This document shows, piece after piece, positions 1-7,112 of a DNA stretch of 11,655 bases. A program made the position numbers and the translations under genes. The notes beneath the pieces are model-generated. The model worked only from the letters and a program-made list of their open reading frames with translations, made no database searches and was not told the DNA's origin. How positions within the stretch are numbered: position 1 is the first letter of the stretch; every line of letters begins with the position of its first letter. This DNA comes from an uncultured Bacteroidota bacterium (GTDB taxonomy: Bacteria; Bacteroidota; Bacteroidia; UKL13-3). Location: assembly GCA_903898215.1 (NCBI GenBank), contig CAIUEQ010000245.1, positions 1 through 11,655 on the forward strand, given 5' to 3'.

Positions 1-1301
1 GTAATCTTGTATCTGTAAGTAGCGGAGCAACATTTTATGCAAACTTAAGTTCGTGGAGAGGTGCTTATGGTTTAGATAAAAACTCTTTATCGTATCGCCC
101 TGCATTCACAAACTCTGCAAATAATCTTGCACCAAATATTTTAGATAGCGCTTGTTGGTCGATGAATGGAAGAGGAATGCCAACAACAATTATTACAAGC
201 GATATAAATGGCACTGCAAAAAGTTCGAGTGTATTAACAGGTGCTACAGATATTGGAGCATATGAATTTACACCATCAGTAAATCCACCATTTGCTATTG
301 CATTACCGGCAACACCAACAGCAAGTAGCACTCAGTATTTTTCTTTCGGCAGTGATACCATTGCACAAATTGTTTGGGGAACAAGTGTTCCTTCATCTAT
401 CACAGCACAATTATATTCAGGAACAAATGCACCACAAGTTGGCGGCACATCATTTTATCAAACCAATGCCTATTGGAATATTTTAGCACCGGCAGGCACT
501 TATAGTTACAACCTAAAACTGGATTATAAAAAGAACTGGTTGCAAAATATTCCGAGTGAAAGTAATATGGTTATTGCACAAAAATCAATAGCAATACCTT
601 GGGCAATTGCATCATCAACTCATACCATTGATACCATCAATAATATCATGTCGGCAAATGGACTTACACATTTCTCCTACTTTGCAGGAACAGATGCAAC
701 ATCACCATTGCCTGTTCAATTAATGAACTTTACTGCTGAATTAATAGGAAACGAAGTACGTTTAAATTGGGAAACAGCAAGTGAATTGAATAATGATTAT
801 TTTGAAATACAGAGATCGTTTAATCCAGCAGCCAACAGCCAATGGCTAACAGCCGGAGCTGTTAAAGGAAATGGTACAACAAATTTGGTAAGTAATTATC
901 AGTTCACGGATGTCTCGCTTCTAGACTACGCTCGAAGTGACAAGGCAAACAATAAACAACAAACCTCAAACAATTTATACTATCGTATACGACAAACAGA
1001 TTTTGATGGCAATAGCACTTTGACTGATGTGAGAGTAATTAACTTTAATCAAACAAAAAATAGCTATTGGAATATTTATCCCAACCCTTCAACAAACGAA
1101 TTGCATATTGAAACATCAACAAATGAAAAACGGAATGTTCAATTGTTTGATATTACTGGTAAAAAGGTAATGGAGAATATTTTGTTTGCCAATACCACAA
1201 CAATTAATACATCATCACTGAATGAAGGAATGTATTTTGTTAGAATAACAGATGTTAATGGTGCAATTATCAAAACACAAAAAGTTACAGTTATGAGATG
1301 A
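1..1301 (+). CDS. T9SS type A sorting-domain secreted protein, 3' part (5' end outside window)
   Basis: The reading frame is open from base 3, so this is the last 432 residues of a larger gene; the first in-window ATG at 162 is internal. The fragment contains a DIGAYE motif (bases 249-266), typical of the end of right-handed parallel beta-helix surface proteins of Bacteroidota. After it come a beta-rich region, an LPVQLMNF...LNWETASE module ending in YYRIRQTDFDG, and a C-terminal sorting domain with IYPNPS, LFDITGKKV and GMYFVRI. Proteins with this tail are exported by the Sec system, moved across the outer membrane by the T9SS, and released or anchored to the cell surface. The enzymatic or adhesive role, if any, would lie in the missing N-terminal part. 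About 15-20 residues before YYRIRQTD look derived from an intergenic repeat (listed separately). The stop is TGA at 1299. Secretion class is confident; function is unknown. Confidence 0.88.
   Translation, partial: NLVSVSSGATFYANLSSWRGAYGLDKNSLSYRPAFTNSANNLAPNILDSACWSMNGRGMPTTIITSDINGTAKSSSVLTGATDIGAYEFTPSVNPPFAIALPATPTASSTQYFSFGSDTIAQIVWGTSVPSSITAQLYSGTNAPQVGGTSFYQTNAYWNILAPAGTYSYNLKLDYKKNWLQNIPSESNMVIAQKSIAIPWAIASSTHTIDTINNIMSANGLTHFSYFAGTDATSPLPVQLMNFTAELIGNEVRLNWETASELNNDYFEIQRSFNPAANSQWLTAGAVKGNGTTNLVSNYQFTDVSLLDYARSDKANNKQQTSNNLYYRIRQTDFDGNSTLTDVRVINFNQTKNSYWNIYPNPSTNELHIETSTNEKRNVQLFDITGKKVMENILFANTTTINTSSLNEGMYFVRITDVNGAIIKTQKVTVMR
910..943. repeat. Copy of a dispersed palindromic repeat inside a coding sequence
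   Basis: Bases 931-941 are an exact 11-base reverse complement of 1308-1318. Bases 910-943 as a whole align with the reverse complement of 1319-1345: 8 of 8 bases on the left arm, a 7-base insertion, then 16 of 19 on the right arm. The segment therefore resembles the intergenic element just downstream. It lies in frame in the T9SS protein gene and encodes roughly VSLLDYARSDK, between the FTDV strand and YYRIRQTD, where related modules usually have a short turn. Confidence 0.5.
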
Positions 1302-1307
1302 AGGTTA

Positions 1308-1440
1308 GTCACTTCGAGTTGTCATGTCGAGCGGAGTCGAGACATTGCGTGGCTTTAGCTTTGCGTTGTATCGAGAAGAGATGAATGCAGTTCTCGATAC
1401 TTCTCTTCAACAAACCTTTCCCAAAGAAACTCGAACTGAC
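1308..1440. repeat. Structured intergenic repeat element between convergent genes
   Basis: The stretch is bounded by an imperfect inverted repeat, 1308-1320 against 1428-1440 (12 of 13 bases pair). Inside it, a perfect 9-base inverted repeat, TATCGAGAA (1369-1377) and TTCTCGATA (1391-1399), encloses a 13-base loop. Another part (1324-1345) carries the GTCGAGCGGAGTCGAGAC core that I recognise as frequent in intergenic repeats of Bacteroidota. It lies between the stop of the T9SS gene and the stop of the convergent glycosyltransferase gene and is followed by a T5/A8 run, so it may help end transcription. It has no convincing coding content; the short open frame across it reads through the repeat. 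Confidence 0.6.
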
Positions 1441-1500
1441 TTTTTAAAAAAAAGTTGCGGTGGTGAAGTGATATGTTATAAACTAAAAACCAAATTACTT

Positions 1501-3459
1501 TTAATTCCCCAACCTTGTAATTCCACCTATTAAAATAAACAGATCTTTTTCGATGCTGTAATCTTTTGCATAAAGGAAATTGAGTTTTTGTGCGGTAACA
1601 TTATTGATATTTTTCTTACCTATTGAATCAAGAGGTGTGAGCACACCTGATTTTATTTTTGGCAAATTATTGTTTTCAAATTCGGCATAACCCACCCATG
1701 TTTTTTCGCCAAATAATACTTTAAAAATATTGCTGAAATAATTGAAACGTTTGTTTACAAATATTAATAAAATAGGGCTTATCGGTATCAATAAAATACT
1801 TACCAAAACATCAAAGATCCGTTTCTTTTTAAGTTGAATAGGAGTGTTTAGAGAAAGGTTTATTTCGAGTGTATAAAAATCACCCGGAGCATTTTTTGAA
1901 TTACTTCCTATGATGAATAAACTTTCTTCAGGAACAATTTTAAATTGAATAAAAGGTTTGCGGATATTTCCCATCCACTGAATGATTTGTTGTGCCGAAA
2001 TATCTTTCGAACAAAAAATAATTTCTTCCACTTTAAACAGATCCACTATTTCGGCAAGCTGATTAACGTTCCCCAAAAAATGGTCATCAGTTTCTTCGCC
2101 TGCATCAATGCTTACATATCCTGCATATTCGCATGATGCTTTCGATTTGATCAAAAGATCTTGCACGCGAAGCACTTCATTTTTATTTCCTACAATAATT
2201 GTTTTGGTATCGAGTTCCATTGCAAGATTTATTTTTTTATGCCGTATTGCATAAACAATTAACCTGTTGAAGTAAGCAATGAACATGGCACTTAGCGCAC
2301 CTAAAACAATAACAGCACGCGAAAAACGATATCCTTCAGGAGCAAAGGCATAAAATACCGAAATAGAAATTGAGCCAAAAAGAATTCCGTTTAAAATACT
2401 CAAAAATGAACGTGGTTTTTCGTAAGCTTCGGCAAGGTATAATCCAACAACCCACAGCAAAGAATATACAACACTGTTCACGGTCATAAATGCTATCGGA
2501 AAATAATCACCTTCAATTGCTTTAACATGATGTTCCCAATATTCCTTCACTAAAAACATTCCTCCATACATGAAAACAAAATCCATCACAGGCATATACA
2601 GTTTTTGTATCAGCCTCATGATAATTGAAATTCCGGCACGGATATAAATGGCAATGTTTATTAAAAAGCTGAAAGCCTGTGCATGCTTTTGGGTATAATG
2701 CTTTTGAGCAAAAGTGATCATGGCACGATAAAAAATGAACACATAATTAATGCTCGTTTTTTTTGTGCTCTCGCCTTTGTAATGAATAATTGTTGTATCG
2801 GGGAAATAATAATTTTTGTATCCTGATTTGCTTATACGATAGCAGAGGTCAATATCTTCGCCATACATAAAATAGTCTTCATCAAGCAATCCGATTTTAT
2901 CCAATACTGATTTCCTGAGCATCATAAAAGCTCCGGCCAAAACTTCTACCGAATGGGTTTTGTTTTTATCGAGATACCCTAAATGATATTTTCCAAAACG
3001 TTTTGACTTTGGGAAAATAGTTGCGAAACCAAACATCTTATAAAAGGCAACTTTGGGAGTTGGCAAACCTCGTTTTGATTCGGGAAGAAAATGACCTTTC
3101 CCGTCAATCATCTTTACACCAAGTGCACCGGCATCAGGAGTGGCATCCATGAATGCGATCGTTTTTGTAAAACAATCTTCTTCAACAACTGTATCAGGAT
3201 TTAGTAATAAAACATATTCACCTTTTGAAAGATGAATGGCCTGATTATTTGCTTTTGAGAAACCGGTATTTTCTTTGTTTTCAATTAGGATAACTTCAGG
3301 AAATTTCCTTTTTACCATCTCACAACTTCCGTCAACCGAGTGATTATCTACAACAAAAACTTCTGCTTCAATCCCCTGAAGAGCTTTACGTACCGAATGT
3401 AATGCTTGCTCTAAAAAATACTTTACGTTATAATTAACTATGACGATTGACAGCTTCAT
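1501..3459 (-). CDS. GT2 glycosyltransferase fused to a polyprenyl-glycosylphosphotransferase-like membrane domain lacking the catalytic segment
   Basis: The protein has 652 residues. Residues 1-240 form a GT2 (GT-A fold) transferase: SIVIVNYN (4-11), VVDN (36-39), the nucleotide-sugar and metal site as LNPDT (86-90), and the acceptor/base motif YGEDIDLCYR (199-208). This is closest to rhamnosyltransferase-like enzymes that build surface glycans. Hydrophobic segments follow near 290-306, 320-343, 352-374 and 381-405. Next is a Rossmann-like domain beginning TIIVGNKNEV (420-429), then KRIFDVLVSILLIPISPILL (546-565), which resembles the re-entrant membrane helix of WcaJ/PglC-type sugar-phosphate transferases. 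The tail resembles the end of that family (VLFGEKTWVG 581-590, YAKDYSIEKDLFIL 630-643). The intervening segment, which in the family carries the KFR motif and the Asp-Glu dyad, is absent. I infer an active GT2 on a membrane scaffold. It lies 87 bases downstream of recR on the same strand with no visible terminator between them, so co-transcription is possible. Confidence 0.82.
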   Translation of the reverse strand: MKLSIVIVNYNVKYFLEQALHSVRKALQGIEAEVFVVDNHSVDGSCEMVKRKFPEVILIENKENTGFSKANNQAIHLSKGEYVLLLNPDTVVEEDCFTKTIAFMDATPDAGALGVKMIDGKGHFLPESKRGLPTPKVAFYKMFGFATIFPKSKRFGKYHLGYLDKNKTHSVEVLAGAFMMLRKSVLDKIGLLDEDYFMYGEDIDLCYRISKSGYKNYYFPDTTIIHYKGESTKKTSINYVFIFYRAMITFAQKHYTQKHAQAFSFLINIAIYIRAGISIIMRLIQKLYMPVMDFVFMYGGMFLVKEYWEHHVKAIEGDYFPIAFMTVNSVVYSLLWVVGLYLAEAYEKPRSFLSILNGILFGSISISVFYAFAPEGYRFSRAVIVLGALSAMFIAYFNRLIVYAIRHKKINLAMELDTKTIIVGNKNEVLRVQDLLIKSKASCEYAGYVSIDAGEETDDHFLGNVNQLAEIVDLFKVEEIIFCSKDISAQQIIQWMGNIRKPFIQFKIVPEESLFIIGSNSKNAPGDFYTLEINLSLNTPIQLKKKRIFDVLVSILLIPISPILLIFVNKRFNYFSNIFKVLFGEKTWVGYAEFENNNLPKIKSGVLTPLDSIGKKNINNVTAQKLNFLYAKDYSIEKDLFILIGGITRLGN

Positions 3460-3546
3460 TAAAAATTTATTTTCAGGGTAATATAAAACACGTTGCAGTT
3501 GGTTAGTATGATGATTTGCTAAGGTATTATTAACGAATATAAGAAA

Positions 3547-4152
3547 TTAAATATTGTATGGAACACGCAAAGCAATAGATCTTCCCAAAGTAATTTCATC
3601 GGCATACTCTAATTCACCGCCAATAGCTATTCCTCGTGAGATACTGCTGATAACAACATCCATACTTTTTAGTTTTTTTGACAAATAAAATACAGTTGTA
3701 TCGCCTTCCATGGTTGCGCTAATTGCCATGATAATTTCTTTTGTTTGTTCTGTTTTTATGCGATTAATTAATGAATCAATATTCAACGTATCAGGTCCGA
3801 TTCCATTAACAGGAGAAATTAATCCTCCTAAAACATGATAAGTTCCATTGTATTGGTTGGTGTTCTCAATTGCCATCACATCACGCAAATCTTCTACAAC
3901 ACAAATAAGTTGTTGGTTGCGTTTTGGGCTATTACAAATATTACATAGTTCATTGTCTGAAACATTTCCGCAACGTTTGCAATACTTAATATTTGTTCTC
4001 AGTTTTATAATGGATTCACCAAGTTTGCTTACTTCATTTTCCTGTTGTTTTAAAAGGAACAGCACCATTCGTACAGCCGATTTTTTTCCTATTCCAGGAA
4101 ATTTTGAAAGCTCGTTAACAGCTTCTTCAATAAGTTGTGATGGATAATTCAT
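3547..4152 (-). CDS. recR: Recombination mediator protein RecR
   Basis: RecR works with RecO and RecF to load RecA on SSB-coated single-stranded DNA at gaps during recombinational repair. From the ATG start the protein has 201 residues, the usual length. Domains in order are a helix-hairpin-helix (FPGIGKKSA, 18-26), a four-cysteine zinc finger (Cys58, Cys61, Cys70, Cys73), and a Toprim domain starting ICVVEDLRDVMAIE (83-96) with the acidic Glu87. The Walker-like C-terminal signature GGELEYADEITLGRSIALR is intact. An in-frame TTG at 4161 would add three residues (MPS). I prefer the ATG at 4152 because MNYPSQLIEEAVNE matches the usual start of Bacteroidota RecR. There is no Shine-Dalgarno sequence, which is normal in this phylum. 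The gene is divergent from the secreted protein gene at 4307, with a 154-base AT-rich gap. Confidence 0.96.
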   Translation of the reverse strand: MNYPSQLIEEAVNELSKFPGIGKKSAVRMVLFLLKQQENEVSKLGESIIKLRTNIKYCKRCGNVSDNELCNICNSPKRNQQLICVVEDLRDVMAIENTNQYNGTYHVLGGLISPVNGIGPDTLNIDSLINRIKTEQTKEIIMAISATMEGDTTVFYLSKKLKSMDVVISSISRGIAIGGELEYADEITLGRSIALRVPYNI

Positions 4153-4306
4153 GGAGGGCAAATGTAAGAAAAATCTTTACCTACATAACGTCTTTATATT
4201 ATTCAGGCCTAACATTAACATTACATTAAATATTTCTATTATCAAGTTCAGAAAACAATAAACTTAAAATATTTGAACATATTTGCCTGCTAACATTTGA
4301 TTTAAC

Positions 4307-5407
4307 ATGAAAAAAATTATACTAACAACGCTGATGTTTTTGTCAGTCATTATTTTTACTACTACTCAAATTTTATCATTGCCAACTGGTGCAGCTGCAC
4401 CGGCAACAGGTGGCCCGGCAGAGGGTGGGGCAACATGTTCTCAAAGTAGTTGCCATAGTGGTTCAGTTTCAACTGTTAGTAATGTACTCGTATCGGATAT
4501 TCCTGCCGCAGGATATACTCCAGGATCTACCTATAATTTAACAGTAACAGTTATTGGTAGTGGATGGAAAGGGTTTATGGTTTCGGCTCAAAACAGTAGT
4601 GGAACTTTTCTTGGAACTTTGATAACAGGAACACTTTCAAAAATTGTTTTTGGAAATTATATTACACATTCATCTGATAAATCTACTTCACCTGCTGTTT
4701 GGTCATTCCAATGGAAAGCTCCGGCAGTTGGCTCTGGAGACGTAACATTTTATGGAGCATTTGCGATAACAAAATTCGCCACTCAAAAGCAGTCAATTAC
4801 TGTTCATGAAAACAACGGAGCTGTTATTCCTCCGGTAGTTTCAACATTGCCTTCAACAAATATTTCTTCAACGGGTGCAACGTTAAATGGAACGGTTAAT
4901 ACCAATGGAAGGTCATATACAGTTTCGTTCCAATATAAAACGGCAACATCTCCTTGGATATTTTTAAATGCAAATCCGTCAACTTTAAACTGTACTTCAG
5001 CAACAGCTGATTCCTTACATATTTCAAGTATACCTCCAAACACAAACATCACATACAGAGCTTGCGCGTGGAATATTGGCGATACAACATGGGGAACAAT
5101 TCAAACATTTACCACTCCTTCAAATACCGGAATAGATAACATAAAAAATTGTTCATCTTTTAATATTTATCCAAACCCTGCAATTACAAACCTGAATCTT
5201 TCTTTTGATTTAAATGAGAACGCAGAAGTGAAAATAAATCTATTAGGCGTTGATGGTAAAAGTGTTCGTGCTTTTTATAAAAATAATTTATCATCAGGAA
5301 AGCAAGAGTTAATATTTGACGTGAGTGATGTGAAAGCAGGAATTTATTTTTTACAAATGATAGTAAATAACCAAATCACTTACCAGAAAGTTTTGATCGG
5401 AAATTAA
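4307..5407 (+). CDS. Small secreted Reeler-like (choice-of-anchor V type) protein with T9SS sorting domain
   Basis: The protein has 366 residues. It starts with a signal peptide: KK, a hydrophobic core at about 4-19, and likely cleavage near 20-25. The mature N-terminus, GGPAEGGATCSQSSCHSG, followed by YTPGSTYNLTVTV, a GF...S core, and WSFQWKAPAVGSGDVTFYGAF (about 131-152), matches the Reeler-like domain often called choice-of-anchor V in Bacteroidota surface proteins. Cys44, Cys49 and His50 form a C-X4-C-H motif. Related proteins commonly have C-X2-C-H here, so covalent heme or a disulfide are both possible. A fibronectin type III-like domain spans about 174-270. The tail (FNIYPNPAITNLNLSF from 285; GIYFLQMIV near 345) is a T9SS type A sorting domain, implying transport to the surface. 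ATG 4307 is chosen because it begins the signal peptide. A terminator follows directly, so the gene is probably monocistronic. Its function is unknown. Confidence 0.88.
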   Translation: MKKIILTTLMFLSVIIFTTTQILSLPTGAAAPATGGPAEGGATCSQSSCHSGSVSTVSNVLVSDIPAAGYTPGSTYNLTVTVIGSGWKGFMVSAQNSSGTFLGTLITGTLSKIVFGNYITHSSDKSTSPAVWSFQWKAPAVGSGDVTFYGAFAITKFATQKQSITVHENNGAVIPPVVSTLPSTNISSTGATLNGTVNTNGRSYTVSFQYKTATSPWIFLNANPSTLNCTSATADSLHISSIPPNTNITYRACAWNIGDTTWGTIQTFTTPSNTGIDNIKNCSSFNIYPNPAITNLNLSFDLNENAEVKINLLGVDGKSVRAFYKNNLSSGKQELIFDVSDVKAGIYFLQMIVNNQITYQKVLIGN

Positions 5408-5445
5408 AACTGCCGAGTCTATTTTGTATATCAAATTTTTATATT

Positions 5446-5475
5446 CAGCACAGCTTAGGTTGTGCTGTTTTTTTT
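5446..5475 (+). terminator. Rho-independent terminator of the 4307-5407 gene
   Basis: A perfect 7-bp stem, CAGCACA (5446-5452) and TGTGCTG (5461-5467), encloses an 8-base loop and is followed at once by eight T residues (5468-5475). It begins 38 bases after the stop codon. It separates the secreted protein gene from the downstream symporter gene, which must therefore have its own promoter in the 45 bases that remain. Confidence 0.9.
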
Positions 5476-5520
5476 ACAAATAGATTTTTATGTGGTTAAC
5501 TATTTTTCCATTCACCCATC

Positions 5521-6981
5521 ATGCAATATATTTTTGTTCGCATGTCGCCACTTATATTATTTGTTTTTGTACTGCTGTATTTTGTGTTATTGTTAAGCGT
5601 TGCGTTTTATACTTCACGAGGCAGCAACAACGAAACTTTTTTTATTGGAAATAAGAGCAGTCACTGGGCTTTGGTAGCTTTTGGAATGATTGGCACTTCA
5701 CTTTCGGGAGTCACTTTTATTTCAGTTCCCGGCACAGTTGAACTTTCTCATTTCAATTATTTTCAAGTTGTACTCGGATATTTTTTAGGATATTTTGTAG
5801 TGGCTTACGTGTTGCTTCCGTTGTATTATAAGCTCAACCTTACGTCAATTTATAATTATCTCGATGGTCGTTTTGGAAAAAATGCCTACAAAACCGGAGC
5901 ATTGTTTTTTATTCTTTCACGAACACTTGGTGCAACTCTCAGACTGTATCTTGTTATAAATGTATTGCAACTTTTTATTTTAGATGAGATGGGAATTCCT
6001 TTTCACATCACGTCAATTATTATCTTAGTGATGATATTACTTTATACATTTAAAGGTGGTGTAAAAACCATTGTGTGGACAGATACTTTGCAAACTTTTT
6101 TTATGTTGCTGGCTTTGGTTGTTTGCGTGTTTTATATCATGAACGATCTTGGATTAACATTATCATCAGCAATGAAACAATTAGATGATAGTGGCTATTC
6201 GCAAATATTTAATACCAATATAAATGATAAGAAATATTTCTTGAAACAAATTATTGGTGGTGCATTTATTACCATCGCAATGACTGGTTTAGATCAGGAA
6301 ATGATGCAAAAAAATATCAGTGTAAAAACTCTTGGCAACTCACAAAAAAATATGATCACTTATAGTTCAGTGATGGTATTTGTGAATTTACTTTTTCTGT
6401 TTTTAGGTGGACTGCTTTATTTGTTTGCAGCGAGCAAAGGATTAACAGTAAAAGGTGATGACCTGTTTCCAACTGTTGCATTGAAACATTTACCCGGTGC
6501 GGTTTCCATCATCTTTATCATTGGTTTGATATCAGCATTATTTCCTTCAGCAGATGGTGCGATCACCGCATTAACTTCTTCTTTTTGTTTAGATATTTTA
6601 GGAATTCAACGCAATAAAAAGTTAACAGAAAAACAAAAGTCGAATACCCGAATGACAGTTCATTTATCTTTTGCGGTAATCTTTTTATTGTTTGTTTTTT
6701 TCTTCAAAGAATTGAACAATAAATCCATCATTTCAATTTTACTTGATGTGGCAGGATATACTTACGGACCGCTACTTGGCTTATTTGCATTTGGTATTTT
6801 AACCAAGCGAAAAATCAACGATAAACTTGCACCTTTGGTTTGTATTGTTGCACCAGTTTTGTGTTATATTTTTCAAACAAATACAGCAACAATTTTTGGC
6901 GATTATCAAATAGGAATTGAGATGCTCATTTTAAATGGAGCATTAACTTTTGCAGGATTATTTGCAATCAGTAAAAAATAA
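5521..6981 (+). CDS. Sodium:solute symporter family (SSS) transporter
   Basis: This is an inner-membrane secondary transporter that uses the sodium gradient to import a small solute. The 486-residue protein has about 13 hydrophobic segments (near 10-30, 49-70, 80-100, 125-150, 160-178, 185-208, 241-258, 280-303, 325-345, 380-396, 401-426, 435-452 and 463-483), as expected for the LeuT-fold SSS family. Family signatures are ETFFIGNKSSHW (38-49), FGMIGTSLSGVTFISVPG (54-71), GGVKTIVWTDTLQ (179-191), and FPSADGAITALTSSF (341-355). The last lies where the Ser/Thr residues of the second sodium site fall. The substrate cannot be read from the sequence; sugars, sialic acid, amino acids and carboxylates are all handled by this family. 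The ATG at 5542 (MSPLILF) is an equally good start and fits related proteins better; 5521 gives seven extra residues. No transport partner genes are adjacent. Confidence 0.93.
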   Translation: MQYIFVRMSPLILFVFVLLYFVLLLSVAFYTSRGSNNETFFIGNKSSHWALVAFGMIGTSLSGVTFISVPGTVELSHFNYFQVVLGYFLGYFVVAYVLLPLYYKLNLTSIYNYLDGRFGKNAYKTGALFFILSRTLGATLRLYLVINVLQLFILDEMGIPFHITSIIILVMILLYTFKGGVKTIVWTDTLQTFFMLLALVVCVFYIMNDLGLTLSSAMKQLDDSGYSQIFNTNINDKKYFLKQIIGGAFITIAMTGLDQEMMQKNISVKTLGNSQKNMITYSSVMVFVNLLFLFLGGLLYLFAASKGLTVKGDDLFPTVALKHLPGAVSIIFIIGLISALFPSADGAITALTSSFCLDILGIQRNKKLTEKQKSNTRMTVHLSFAVIFLLFVFFFKELNNKSIISILLDVAGYTYGPLLGLFAFGILTKRKINDKLAPLVCIVAPVLCYIFQTNTATIFGDYQIGIEMLILNGALTFAGLFAISKK

Positions 6982-6990
6982 AACAGCATT

Positions 6991-7012
6991 TTTAATTTAT
7001 TAGCTAATTAAA
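6991..7012. repeat. AT-rich inverted repeat downstream of the symporter gene
   Basis: TTTAATT (6991-6997) and AATTAAA (7006-7012) form a perfect 7-bp, all-AT stem with an 8-base loop, 10 bases after the symporter stop. It is followed by A residues rather than T residues on the plus strand, so it is a weak terminator candidate at best. Confidence 0.3.
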
Positions 7013-7033
7013 AAAAACTTTGCCAAAGAATGA

Positions 7034-7067
7034 ACAGATTTTTAGAACAACTTAAAAATAAATCTGT
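7034..7067. repeat. Inverted repeat between convergent genes
   Basis: ACAGATTT (7034-7041) and AAATCTGT (7060-7067) are perfect 8-base arms around an 18-base AT-rich loop. The site lies between the symporter and GGGP synthase genes, which face each other, so a role at the shared 3' end is possible. No T-tract follows on either strand. Nothing else was recognised in the 131-base gap. Confidence 0.35.
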
Positions 7068-7112
7068 GGCTCATTTTAATACTGTTTGTGGATGAATTAT
7101 TCAAAAATAAAA

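Noticed and set aside
1324..1533. 69-codon plus-strand open frame starting MSSGVETLRG
   Set aside because: It reads through the intergenic repeat and overlaps the end of the glycosyltransferase gene. Its N-terminus is a translation of the repeat core, and no domain or composition supports a protein.
4160..4167. Minus-strand TACATTTG as a -7 promoter element of recR
   Set aside because: It matches the consensus, but it lies only seven bases from the ATG and has no TTTG at the proper distance upstream.
4211..4228. Near-tandem ACATTA repeats (three copies) in the recR upstream gap
   Set aside because: They are short and AT-rich with uneven period, as expected by chance in this composition.
4272..4299. 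TTTG-N16-AACATTTG as a promoter for the gene at 4307
   Set aside because: The spacing is short, the -7 element has a mismatch, and the implied transcript would be almost leaderless, so it is too weak to list.
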